Shown one piece after another: positions 16,725 to 26,479 of a stretch of DNA of 41,081 nucleotides. How positions within the stretch are numbered: position 1 is the stretch's first letter; each line of letters opens with the position of its first letter. Location: the NCBI RefSeq assembly GCF_020740895.1, contig NZ_JAILXP010000012.1:1-41081 (forward strand), written 5' to 3'. Made by a program: the position numbers and the translations under genes. This DNA is from Streptomyces sp. UNOB3_S3. GTDB lineage: Bacteria; Actinomycetota; Actinomycetes; Streptomycetales; Streptomycetaceae. The notes below the pieces were generated by a model. The model made no database searches and was not told the origin of the DNA. It was given only the letters and a program-made list of their open reading frames with translations.

Positions 16725-17714
16725 GTGCCGAAAACGCTGAACCCCCTCCAGCTCGTCGCCGACCGCTGGCAGCCCTCCGCCCGCTTCGTCCAGCGGGCCG
16801 CGTTCGCCTGCGTGGTCATGTCCGTGATCATCGTCGTGACGGGCGGCGCCGTGCGGCTCACCCAGTCCGGCCTCGGCTGCCCGACATGGCCGACCTGCAC
16901 CGAGGACAGCCTGACGCCCACGCCCGCGATGGGCATCAACGGCGTCATCGAGTTCACCAACCGCATGCTGACGTACGTGCTGTGCGCGGTCGTCGGCGTG
17001 GCGATCGTGGCGGCACGCGCGCGTGCCCCGCGCCGCCGCAGCCTGACGAAGCTCGGCTGGGCGCAGTTCTGGATCGTCGCGAGCAACGGCATCATCGGCG
17101 GCATCACCGTGCTGACGGGCCTCAACCCGTACATCGTCGCCGCGCACTTCCTGGCGGCCACCTCGCTGCTGACGGTGGCCACGGTCATGTGGCTGCGGAC
17201 CCGCGAGGGCGACGACGAGCCGCGCGACCTGGTGGCCCGTCCGGTGCGTCAGCTCGGCTGGGTGCTGGTCGTCGCGAGCGCGCTGCTGATCGTGGCGGGC
17301 ACGGTGGTGACCGGCTCGGGCAAGCACGCGGGCGACGCCTCCAAGGACGTCCACCGCATCCCGCTGGACTGGCACGAGGTCACCCAGCTGCACGTCGACT
17401 TCGTCTACATCGTCATCGGCCTCACCGTGGCGCTGTGGTTCGCGCTGCGGGCCGTGAACTCCCCCGAGGGCCCGCGCCGCAAGGTCGTCGAACTGTTCGT
17501 CGTGATCATGCTCCAGGGCGCGATCGGCTATGTGCAGTACTTCAACGACTCGCCCGAGGTGATCGTCGGCGCCCATATGCTCGGCTCCTGCGTGATGTGG
17601 GTCGCCGTGCTGCGGGTCTTCCTGTCGCTGCGCGAGCGCGGCGAGGCGCCGGTGCTGCCCACTCCCGCCGGTGAGCACGAGGCGCTTCAGACGGCCGCCG
17701 CGTCCAGCCGGTAG
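16725..17714 (+). CDS. ctaA: Heme A synthase (COX15/CtaA family)
   Basis: CtaA oxidises heme O to heme A for the aa3-type cytochrome oxidase, in the cytoplasmic membrane. The product has about eight hydrophobic helices in two four-helix halves. Heme-associated histidines are at about 141 (VAAHFLAA), 223 (QLHVDF) and 284 (GAHMLG), and a Cys pair sits in the first outer loop (CPTWPTC, 52 and 58). The usual E-x-x-H-R of the first half reads E-F-T-N-R (76-80). GTG 16725 (329 residues) is preferred because TACGAT lies 7 nt upstream; ATG 16716, three codons earlier, is the alternative. The 3' end overlaps the convergent amidohydrolase-like gene by 28 bp. ctaB lies in the same neighbourhood, on the other strand. 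Confidence 0.92.
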   Translation: MPKTLNPLQLVADRWQPSARFVQRAAFACVVMSVIIVVTGGAVRLTQSGLGCPTWPTCTEDSLTPTPAMGINGVIEFTNRMLTYVLCAVVGVAIVAARARAPRRRSLTKLGWAQFWIVASNGIIGGITVLTGLNPYIVAAHFLAATSLLTVATVMWLRTREGDDEPRDLVARPVRQLGWVLVVASALLIVAGTVVTGSGKHAGDASKDVHRIPLDWHEVTQLHVDFVYIVIGLTVALWFALRAVNSPEGPRRKVVELFVVIMLQGAIGYVQYFNDSPEVIVGAHMLGSCVMWVAVLRVFLSLRERGEAPVLPTPAGEHEALQTAAASSR

Positions 17715-18760
17715 ACCCTGCGCGCGGTGCCGGCCGCGACGAGGGAGGCGATCCTTGCCGCCTCCGCCGCCCGGCACCACCCGTCGGCCACCCAGTCGCG
17801 CATCAGCCGCTCCATGGCGCGGGTGAACAGCCGGGCGGCCACCACGTACATCTCCGCCAGAGCCCGCGCCCCGGTCGAGAACAGCAGCTTGCCGAACGGC
17901 GCCTCGCGCAGCGTCTCCTCCGGCCGGGCCCCGACGTCCGCGTAGACGTGCGGGAAGGCGGCGGCCAGCTGGGCCGCCTGCCGGCGGTGCCAGGGGTCCG
18001 CGAGCAGCACCAGGTCCACGCCCCGGCTCGCGGTGGCCCGCAGGAAGCCGGCCAGCCGCTGCGGGCGGGCGCAGTGCAGCTGGACGGGCAGGCCCGTGGC
18101 GACCGCGCTCCACAGCAGATGCCGGATCAGCACGGGGTCGTCCGGCGTGTCGCCGGTGCGGCGCGTGCGCAGCCACCGTCCCGTCGCCTCGCGCACCTCG
18201 GCGGCGTCCGGTGGGCTGTCGTCGCAGAAGGTGACGCCGGTGGCGAAGGCGGTGGCGCGGCCGGAGGCCGTGTAGAGCGCTTCGGCCGTATACGCGAGGA
18301 AGGCGTCCAAACCGGCGTCCAAACCTCCGGTCGTGTCGGCGATTCGCGCGGCCAGCGGTTCGAGCCGGACGACCTCGTGGGCGCGGCCCCCGGCGGCGCG
18401 GGCCAGCTCGTCCGGCGAGGTGAGGACGCCGGTCGCGCCCGCCTCCAGCAGGAACGTCCCGATGCCCGCGCCGCGCAGCAGGAGCCGGCCGGCGCGGTAG
18501 GCGCCCAGTTCACGGCGGCGGGCCAGATAGCGCACGGGCGCGCAGTGCGGCTCCAGCCCCAGCAGGGGCGGGCACCAGCGGCGTACGGCCAGGCCCGCGC
18601 GGCTGTCGAAGAAGGTGGTGCCGGGCGGCGCGGGCCCGGTGGACCCGGCGGCGTCGGCCAGATGGGTCTCGAACTCCCCGAGCCCTATGTCCGCGTGGAC
18701 GGCGCCGTGGCTGTGCTGGTCGACGAGCGGCGGTATGCCACCGTCCATCCGGCCGTCCAT
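17687..18760 (-). CDS. Amidohydrolase-like TIM-barrel protein
   Basis: The 357-residue product resembles metal-dependent amidohydrolases related to the N-terminal domain of FluG. LVDQHSHG (12-19) gives the first H-x-H metal pair, VQLHCARP gives a further His near 224, and FSTGARALAEMY is at the place where family members usually have FSSDA-type residues. The Asp of that last motif is Gly here, so metal binding may be incomplete. Start ATG 18760 has a GGGGGG run 5-6 nt upstream; Met5 is a second possibility. No signal peptide. Its last 28 bp lie on the opposite strand of the ctaA 3' end. Substrate unknown. Confidence 0.75.
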   Translation of the reverse strand: MDGRMDGGIPPLVDQHSHGAVHADIGLGEFETHLADAAGSTGPAPPGTTFFDSRAGLAVRRWCPPLLGLEPHCAPVRYLARRRELGAYRAGRLLLRGAGIGTFLLEAGATGVLTSPDELARAAGGRAHEVVRLEPLAARIADTTGGLDAGLDAFLAYTAEALYTASGRATAFATGVTFCDDSPPDAAEVREATGRWLRTRRTGDTPDDPVLIRHLLWSAVATGLPVQLHCARPQRLAGFLRATASRGVDLVLLADPWHRRQAAQLAAAFPHVYADVGARPEETLREAPFGKLLFSTGARALAEMYVVAARLFTRAMERLMRDWVADGWCRAAEAARIASLVAAGTARRVYRLDAAAV

Positions 18761-18810
18761 CGCGTACCCCCCACTCGCCGTCCCGGTGGGTCTAACGGAT
18801 GAAGGGGCCG

Positions 18811-19173
18811 TCAGTTATCGCCGGGGTTGCGCGGCCCGCCGATCTGGATGCCGGCCATGCGGGACCACTCGTACGGGCCCGTACGGACCTTGGCCGCCAT
18901 TTCGCCGTCGAAGTCGTCGTGGAGGGTGATCCCGGCGATCCGGGCCGCCTCCTGGGCGGTCTCGAAGTCGCGGGCGACGAGGTTGCCCCATTCGCCGTTG
19001 GCGCCGACGAGGGCGATCCGGGTGGTGCCGCGGGCGATGTGCGCGAGCTGGCCCTCCGCGCCGCCGCCGTGGCTCTTGGCGAAGGCGGTGATCTGCTTCG
19101 CCAGCTTCGCCGCCTGCTTGGGGTTCGCCGCCGTCTGCTCGGGGTCGGCCGCTGCCTGCTTGGTGTCTGCCAT
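18811..19173 (-). CDS. Small conserved hypothetical protein
   Basis: The start chosen is ATG 19173 (MADTKQAAAD), giving 120 residues; a longer reading to 19248 would run through the ctaB terminator hairpin and is rejected. TAGCAT lies exactly 7 nt upstream, suggesting a leaderless message. Residues 1-24 are a low-complexity K/Q/A stretch with two degenerate copies of a 7-residue unit (DPEQTAA, NPKQAAK). The rest is a compact alpha/beta sequence (RIALVGANGEWGNLVARDFETA ...). No motif that I recognise. It lies 50 bp upstream of the amidohydrolase-like gene on the same strand and may be co-transcribed with it. Confidence 0.7.
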   Translation of the reverse strand: MADTKQAAADPEQTAANPKQAAKLAKQITAFAKSHGGGAEGQLAHIARGTTRIALVGANGEWGNLVARDFETAQEAARIAGITLHDDFDGEMAAKVRTGPYEWSRMAGIQIGGPRNPGDN

Positions 19174-19180
19174 GGCCAGG

Positions 19181-19186
19181 ATGCTA
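19181..19186 (-). promoter_or_regulatory. Leaderless-type -10 element of the small hypothetical gene
   Basis: TAGCAT (TANNNT class) ends exactly 7 nt before ATG 19173, with no ribosome-binding site between. It supports the short start. Confidence 0.45.
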
Positions 19187-19206
19187 CCGACGGGTAGCCG
19201 AAACGG

Positions 19207-19250
19207 CGATGGGCGGCGCGGGTGGCCTTGACCACCCGCGCCGCCCATCG
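19207..19250 (-). terminator. Strong terminator of ctaB
   Basis: A perfect 19-bp stem (arms 19207-19225 and 19232-19250) with a CCTTGA loop begins 14 bp after the ctaB stop. It is the longest perfect hairpin I found in the window. No U-tract follows. Confidence 0.8.
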
Positions 19251-19264
19251 GGACGGTCCGCGGC

Positions 19265-20215
19265 CTAGCGCAGGAACGGGTCGATCGCGACCGCCGTGAA
19301 CAGCAGCGAGACGTAGGTGATCGACCAGTGGAAGAGGCGCATCTCCTTGAGCTTGGCGCCCGTGATGCCGGCCTTGGCGCGGGCCTGGAGGGCGTGGGCC
19401 TCCTTCAGCCAGAAGGCGCCGCACAGCACGGCCACGGCCGTGTAGAACCAGCCGGTGTAGCCCAGCGGCTGGAGCAGCAGCGACACGCCGACCATCACCC
19501 AGCTGTAGAGGACGATCTGCTTGGCCACGGCCTTGTTGCCCGCGATGACCGGCAGCATCGGCACGCCGACGCGCTCGTAGTCGTCCTTCACCTTCATCGA
19601 CAGCGGCCAGTAGTGCGGCGGCGTCCAGAAGAAGATGACGAGGAAGAGGATCAGGGAGGCCCAGGAGACCTCGTTCTTCACCGCGGACCAGCCGATGAGG
19701 ACCGGCAGGCAGCCCGCGATGCCGCCCCACACGATGTTCTGCGCGGTACGCCGCTTGAGGATCATCGTGTAGACGACGACGTAGAACGCGTTGGCGCCGA
19801 GCGAGAGCATCGCCGACAGGGGGTTGACCAGGTACCAGAACCACACCGTCGAGCCGAGCGTCAGCGCGGCGGCGAAGACCAGGCACTCGCGGGGCGACAC
19901 CATGCCCGTGACCAGCGGCCGCTGGGACGTACGGTCCATCATCGCGTCGATGTCGCGGTCGTAGTACATGTTGAACGCGCCGGCGCCGCCGGCGGACAGG
20001 TAGCCGCCGACGCAGGTGGCCAGCACCAGCCACAGGTCCGGGACGCCCTCGGCCGCGAGGAACATCACCGGCACCGTCGTCATCAGCAGCAGCTCGATGA
20101 CGCGCGGCTTCGTCAGTGCCACGAAGCCCTTGACCCGGGCCCCGAACGGCCGGTGGACCGGGTGACCCGGGCTCTCGGCGAGCACGCCCGCAGGACGGGA
20201 TTCGACGGCCGTCAC
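19265..20215 (-). CDS. ctaB: Protoheme IX farnesyltransferase (heme O synthase)
   Basis: CtaB attaches a farnesyl group to protoheme to make heme O, the substrate of CtaA. The 316-residue product is a polytopic UbiA-family membrane protein with about nine helices. The prenyl-binding motif [15 protein letters not shown] (82-96) and TSQRPLVTG follow the [10 protein letters not shown] first helix. The start is GTG 20215 ([10 protein letters not shown]), with AGGGG about 6 nt upstream; the long N-terminal reading to 20644 crosses the intergenic region and is rejected. It is divergent from the tkt operon and ends at a 19-bp hairpin. Confidence 0.94.
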   Translation of the reverse strand: MTAVESRPAGVLAESPGHPVHRPFGARVKGFVALTKPRVIELLLMTTVPVMFLAAEGVPDLWLVLATCVGGYLSAGGAGAFNMYYDRDIDAMMDRTSQRPLVTGMVSPRECLVFAAALTLGSTVWFWYLVNPLSAMLSLGANAFYVVVYTMILKRRTAQNIVWGGIAGCLPVLIGWSAVKNEVSWASLILFLVIFFWTPPHYWPLSMKVKDDYERVGVPMLPVIAGNKAVAKQIVLYSWVMVGVSLLLQPLGYTGWFYTAVAVLCGAFWLKEAHALQARAKAGITGAKLKEMRLFHWSITYVSLLFTAVAIDPFLR

Positions 20216-20280
20216 GCACACCCCTGAGAGAGATAAGGCCAGCAAGCTCGTCCGGGCGTGAATCCCGGGTAAAGGCTTGC

Positions 20281-20298
20281 GCGTACTACGCCACTCTA
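20281..20298 (-). promoter_or_regulatory. Candidate ctaB promoter with adjoining palindrome
   Basis: On the leftward strand TAGAGT (20298-20293 region) could be a -10, and GCGTA-C-TACGC (20281-20291), a perfect 11-bp palindrome, lies where transcription would begin. No clear -35. The leader would be about 70 nt. Confidence 0.3.
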
Positions 20299-20455
20299 GA
20301 CGCAGGGGACAGCGGGTCCTCCGCCGGGGTGGGGTCGTGTTGAGGCACCGCGCCCACCGGGCCGAACGGGGCCGAACCCGGCAGAACGGTCCCCTCCGGG
20401 AGGCGGGCGGGCGCCGGGCCCGGCAGGCTGGAGAGGAGGCCCCCGCACCGGGGAG

Positions 20456-20481
20456 GGAATGATTCCCGCCCGGGTGCGGTT
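20456..20481 (+). promoter_or_regulatory. SigR-type promoter upstream of the tkt-tal-zwf-opcA-pgl operon
   Basis: GGAAT (20456-20460), exactly 18 bp, then GTT (20479-20481) matches every defined base of the consensus published for the Streptomyces thiol-stress sigma factor SigR. A further G precedes GGAAT. Transcription would begin near 20488 and leave a leader of about 180 nt before tkt. Confidence 0.65.
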
Positions 20482-20502
20482 GCCCGGGTCGGCGATCGGA
20501 TG

Positions 20503-20530
20503 GTCGAGGACCGCTCGACGGGAACTCGAC
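20503..20530. promoter_or_regulatory. Three 11-bp-phased GTCGAG/CTCGAC half-sites
   Basis: GTCGAG at 20503-20508, CTCGAC at 20514-20519 and CTCGAC at 20525-20530 start exactly 11 bp apart. The first two form an inverted repeat and the third repeats the second, so all three face nearly the same side of the helix. They lie downstream of the SigR-type promoter and upstream of a second candidate -10. Confidence 0.4.
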
Positions 20531-20590
20531 GATCAAATGAGAGCCGCTCAGCCCGACTGTGAGTCGAAAAAACGCCCGTCCACGCGGGGG

Positions 20591-20596
20591 TAGGCT
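20591..20596 (+). promoter_or_regulatory. Candidate housekeeping -10 element for tkt
   Basis: TAGGCT (TANNNT class) would give a transcript with about a 70-nt leader. No good -35 is present 17-19 bp upstream, so an activator might be needed if this promoter is real. Confidence 0.35.
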
Positions 20597-20670
20597 CGTC
20601 AGCGCCGCGTCGTGGCGGAACATACCGCCCCCGGCAGATCGCATTTGTGGAGAGGAGCCCTGATCCGAGG

Positions 20671-22752
<2,082 letters not shown>

Positions 22753-22792
22753 CGACGACGCCCGTATTCAACCTGTAGGAGATGCAGAACCC

Positions 22793-23908
22793 ATGACAGA
22801 CGCACTCAAGCGCCTCTCCGACGAAGGCGTCGCGATCTGGCTGGACGACCTGTCCCGCAAGCGCATCACGTCCGGCAACCTGGCCGAGCTCATCGACCAG
22901 AGCCACGTGGTGGGTGTCACGACCAACCCGTCGATCTTCCAGAAGGCGATCTCCGGTGGCGAGGGCTACGAGCAGCAGCTCACCGACCTCGCCGCCCGCA
23001 AGGTCACGGTCGACGAGGCCATCCGCATGATCACGACGGCGGACGTCCGTGACGCCGCCGACATCCTGCGCCCGGTCTTCGACGCCACCGGCGGCCAGGA
23101 CGGCCGGGTGTCCATCGAGGTCGACCCGCGCCTGGCGCACAACACGGTCGCCACGGTCGCCGAGGCCAAGCAGCTCGCCTGGCTGGTGGACCGCCCCAAC
23201 ACCCTGATCAAGATCCCGGCCACCAAGGCGGGCCTGCCGGCCATCGCCGAGGTGATCGGCAAGGGCATCAGCGTCAATGTCACGCTGATCTTCTCCCTCG
23301 AGCGCTACCGCGCGGTCATGGACGCCTACCTGACCGGTCTGGAGCAGGCCAAGGCCGCCGGCCAGGACCTGTCTCTGATCCACTCGGTCGCGTCCTTCTT
23401 CGTGTCCCGCGTGGACACCGAGATCGACAAGCGCCTGGACGCGCTGGGCACGGACGAGGCCAAGGCCCTGCGCGGCAAGGCCGCCCTGGCCAACGCCCGG
23501 CTGGCCTACCAGGCCTACGAGGAGGTCTTCTCCTCGGACCGCTGGCTGGCCCTGGAGAAGGCCGGCGCCAACAAGCAGCGCGCCCTGTGGGCCTCGACCG
23601 GCGTCAAGGACCCGGCCTACAAGGACACGCTGTACGTGGACGACCTGGTGGCGCCGAACACGGTGAACACCATGCCGGAGGCCACCCTGGAGGCCACCGC
23701 CGACCACGGGCAGATCACCGGTGACACGGTGCGCGGCACGTACGAGCAGGCCAAGGCCGAGCTCGACGCGCTGGCGAAGCTGGGCGTCTCGTACGACGAG
23801 GTCGTCCAGCTGCTGGAGGACGAGGGCGTCGAGAAGTTCGAGGCGTCGTGGAACGACCTGCTGAAGTCCACTGAGGCGGAGCTCAAGCGCCTCGCTCCGG
23901 AGGCGTGA
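22793..23908 (+). CDS. tal: Transaldolase
   Basis: Transaldolase transfers a dihydroxyacetone unit between sedoheptulose-7-phosphate and glyceraldehyde-3-phosphate. The 371-residue product is the longer actinobacterial form of the class I aldolase, with [11 protein letters not shown] (42-52) and the Schiff-base Lys140 in [14 protein letters not shown] 22793 has AGGAGATG about 10 nt upstream, 40 nt after tkt. Its own 3' end contains the GGAGG ribosome site of zwf. Confidence 0.96.
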   Translation: MTDALKRLSDEGVAIWLDDLSRKRITSGNLAELIDQSHVVGVTTNPSIFQKAISGGEGYEQQLTDLAARKVTVDEAIRMITTADVRDAADILRPVFDATGGQDGRVSIEVDPRLAHNTVATVAEAKQLAWLVDRPNTLIKIPATKAGLPAIAEVIGKGISVNVTLIFSLERYRAVMDAYLTGLEQAKAAGQDLSLIHSVASFFVSRVDTEIDKRLDALGTDEAKALRGKAALANARLAYQAYEEVFSSDRWLALEKAGANKQRALWASTGVKDPAYKDTLYVDDLVAPNTVNTMPEATLEATADHGQITGDTVRGTYEQAKAELDALAKLGVSYDEVVQLLEDEGVEKFEASWNDLLKSTEAELKRLAPEA

Positions 23909-23909
23909 A

Positions 23910-25433
23910 TTGAGCAGCAGCAACCCGCTGCGTGACGCTCTGGACCGACGGCTCCCGCGTATCGCGGGGCCGTCGGGCCTGGTCATCTTTGGCGTCACGG
24001 GCGATTTGTCCCGTAAAAAGCTGATGCCCGCGGTCTACGACCTGGCCAACCGCGGTCTGCTGCCGCCGGGCTTCTCCCTGATCGGCTTCGCCCGCCGGCA
24101 GTGGGCGGACGAGGACTTCGCGCAGGTGGTGCACGACGCCGTCAAGGAGCACGCGCGCACCCCCTTCCGTGAGGAGGTCTGGCAGCAGCTGGTCCAGGGC
24201 TGCCGGTTCGTCTCGGGCGACTTCGACGACGACGACGCCTTCGACACGCTGCGCTCCACCATCGAGGAGCTCGACAAGGCGCAGGGCACGGGCGGCAACT
24301 TCGCCTTCTACCTGTCCGTCCCGCCGAAGTTCTTCCCCAAGGTCGTCCAGCAGCTGAAGAAGCACGGCCTGGCCGACCAGAAGGCGAACTCCTGGCGGCG
24401 CGCCGTCATCGAGAAGCCCTTCGGTCACGACCTGAAGAGCGCCCAGGAGCTCAACCGGATCGTCCACGAGGTGTTCCCGGCCGAGGCGGTCTTCCGCATC
24501 GACCACTACCTCGGCAAGGAGACGGTCCAGAACATCCTGGCGCTGCGGTTCGCCAACACCCTCTTCGAGCCGATCTGGAACCGGTCGTACGTCGACCACG
24601 TGCAGATCACCATGGCCGAGGACATCGGCATCGGCGGCCGCGCCGGCTACTACGACGGCATCGGCGCCGCCCGTGACGTCATCCAGAACCACCTGCTCCA
24701 GCTGCTGGCGCTGACCGCGATGGAGGAGCCCGCCTCCTTCGACGCCGACGCGGTGGCCGCGGAGAAGACCAAGGTGCTGGGCGCGGTCTCGCTGCCCAAG
24801 GACCTCGGCAAGGAGACCGTGCGCGGCCAGTACACCCATGGCTGGCAGGGTGGCGAGGAGGTCGTCGGCTACCTCGAGGAGGACGGCACCGACCCCAAGT
24901 CGAAGACCGACACCTACGCCGCGATCAAGCTGGAGATCGACAACCGCCGCTGGGCGGGCGTCCCCTTCTACCTGCGCACCGGCAAGCGGCTGGGCCGCCG
25001 CGTCACCGAGATCGCGGTCGTCTTCCAGCGCGCCCCCTACTCCCCCTTCGACCAGACCGCCACCGAGGAGCTGGGGCAGAACGCCCTGGTCATCCGGGTG
25101 CAGCCGGACGAGGGCGTGACCGTGCGCTTCGGCTCGAAGGTGCCGGGCACCTCGATGGAGGTCCGGGACGTCTCGATGGACTTCGCCTACGGCGAGTCCT
25201 TCACCGAGTCCAGCCCCGAGGCGTACGAGCGGCTCATCCTCGATGTCCTGCTCGGCGAGTCGAACCTCTTCCCGCGCCTGAAGGAGGTCGAGCTCTCCTG
25301 GGAGATCCTCGACCCGATCGAGGAGTACTGGGACAAGCACGGCAAGCCCGCGCAGTACCCGGCCGGCACCTGGGGGCCGGTCGAGGCGGACGAGATGCTC
25401 GCACGAGACGGACGGAGCTGGCGTCGGCCATGA
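23910..25433 (+). CDS. zwf: Glucose-6-phosphate dehydrogenase
   Basis: Zwf oxidises glucose-6-phosphate to 6-phosphogluconolactone and yields NADPH, the entry to the oxidative pentose phosphate pathway. The 507-residue product has the coenzyme motif IFGVTGDLSRKKL (26-38), EKPFGHD (168-174) and the active-site RIDHYLGKE (196-204). Translation starts at a TTG (23910), one base after the tal stop; a strong GGAGG (23899-23903) 6 nt upstream inside tal decides this rare start. The stop overlaps opcA by 4 nt (ATGA). Confidence 0.97.
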   Translation: MSSSNPLRDALDRRLPRIAGPSGLVIFGVTGDLSRKKLMPAVYDLANRGLLPPGFSLIGFARRQWADEDFAQVVHDAVKEHARTPFREEVWQQLVQGCRFVSGDFDDDDAFDTLRSTIEELDKAQGTGGNFAFYLSVPPKFFPKVVQQLKKHGLADQKANSWRRAVIEKPFGHDLKSAQELNRIVHEVFPAEAVFRIDHYLGKETVQNILALRFANTLFEPIWNRSYVDHVQITMAEDIGIGGRAGYYDGIGAARDVIQNHLLQLLALTAMEEPASFDADAVAAEKTKVLGAVSLPKDLGKETVRGQYTHGWQGGEEVVGYLEEDGTDPKSKTDTYAAIKLEIDNRRWAGVPFYLRTGKRLGRRVTEIAVVFQRAPYSPFDQTATEELGQNALVIRVQPDEGVTVRFGSKVPGTSMEVRDVSMDFAYGESFTESSPEAYERLILDVLLGESNLFPRLKEVELSWEILDPIEEYWDKHGKPAQYPAGTWGPVEADEMLARDGRSWRRP

Positions 25434-26479
25434 AGATCGACCTTACGGACACCACGGCCAGCAAGATCAACAACGCGCTGGTCCAGGGCCGCCGGGCCAT
25501 CGGCACCCCCGCCATCGGCATGGTGCTGACCCTGGTCATCGTCACCGACGAGGAGCACGCCTACGACGCGCTCAAGGCGGCCAACAACGCCTCCCGCGAG
25601 CACCCCTCGCGCAAGCTCGTCGTCATCAAGCGCGTCAGCCGCTCGCCGCGCGACCGCGCCCAGGCCCGCCTCGACGCCGAGGTGCGGGTGGGCGCGGACG
25701 CCGGCGCCGGCGAGACGGTGGTGCTGCGGCTGTACGGCGAGGTCATAGACCACGCCCAGTCGGTCGTGCTGCCGCTGCTGCTGCCGGACGCCCCCGTGGT
25801 GGTCTGGTGGCCGGTCGCCTCCCCGGCCGACCCGGCCAGGGACCCCCTCGGCGCGCTCGGCCAGCGCCGGGTCACCGACGCCTACACCGCCGAGGACCCC
25901 GTCGCCGAGCTGTCGGCCCGCGCCGGGCACTACGCGCCCGGCGACACCGACCTGGCCTGGACCCGGATCACGCCGTGGCGCTCCATGCTCGCGGCCGCCC
26001 TGGACCAGCAGCCCGGCATCGAGATCACCTCGGCCGAGGTCGAGGGCGAGCCCTACAACCCCAGCGGTGAGCTGCTGGCCATGTGGCTCGCCGACCGCCT
26101 CGGGGTGCCGGTGACCCGCTCGGTCTCGGGCGGCCCCGGCCTCACGGCCGTCCGGATGGAGACCAAGAACGGCGTCATCACCCTGGACCGCCCCGACGGC
26201 GCCCTGGCCACGCTCTCCATGCGCGGCCAGCCCGACCGGGCCGTGGCGCTCAAGCGCCGCGACACGGCCGAGCTCCTCGCGGAGGAGCTGCGCCGCCTCG
26301 ACCCGGACGACATCTACGCGTCCTCGGTCAAGTACGGCGTGGACCGGCTGAACGCGGCGCCGGCGGAGCCGAAGGCGGACGGTCCGAAGGCGGAGGCCGA
26401 GGCCGCCGCCGAGCCCAAGCCCGCCCCGGCGAAGCAGGCCGCCTCCCCGGCTCCGGCCAAGAAGGCGGCGAAGAAGTGA
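25430..26479 (+). CDS. opcA: Glucose-6-phosphate dehydrogenase assembly/activator protein OpcA
   Basis: OpcA allosterically activates G6PDH, and in cyanobacteria its activity depends on thioredoxin. The 349-residue product has the OpcA domain over about 1-310 (VLTLVIVTDEEHAYDAL, LPLLLPDAPVVVWWP, and a YASSVKYGVDRL end). The last ~38 residues are a Pro/Ala/Lys/Glu-rich low-complexity tail ending AKKAAKK, likely disordered and lineage-specific. It overlaps zwf by 4 nt at its start and pgl by 4 nt at its end, so the three are tightly coupled. Confidence 0.95.
   Translation: MKIDLTDTTASKINNALVQGRRAIGTPAIGMVLTLVIVTDEEHAYDALKAANNASREHPSRKLVVIKRVSRSPRDRAQARLDAEVRVGADAGAGETVVLRLYGEVIDHAQSVVLPLLLPDAPVVVWWPVASPADPARDPLGALGQRRVTDAYTAEDPVAELSARAGHYAPGDTDLAWTRITPWRSMLAAALDQQPGIEITSAEVEGEPYNPSGELLAMWLADRLGVPVTRSVSGGPGLTAVRMETKNGVITLDRPDGALATLSMRGQPDRAVALKRRDTAELLAEELRRLDPDDIYASSVKYGVDRLNAAPAEPKADGPKAEAEAAAEPKPAPAKQAASPAPAKKAAKK

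Larger units (their letters stand above)
20216..20670. other. 455-bp divergent intergenic region between ctaB and tkt
   Basis: No gene is supported here; a 61-codon open frame (20277-20462) lacks a start site and coding pattern. The stretch holds, from left to right, a possible ctaB promoter with an 11-bp palindrome, a perfect SigR-type promoter facing tkt superimposed on an imperfect 17-bp dyad, three CTCGAC/GTCGAG units spaced 11 bp apart, and a second candidate -10 element. Each is entered separately. Confidence 0.7.

Noticed and set aside
20277-20462. 61-codon open frame in the ctaB-tkt intergenic region
   Set aside because: It is Arg-rich, lacks a ribosome site and is composition-driven; regulatory signals explain the region better.
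20617-20642. Additional GGAAC near the tkt start
   Set aside because: No GTT at 17-19 bp; it would also leave almost no room for a promoter and ribosome site.
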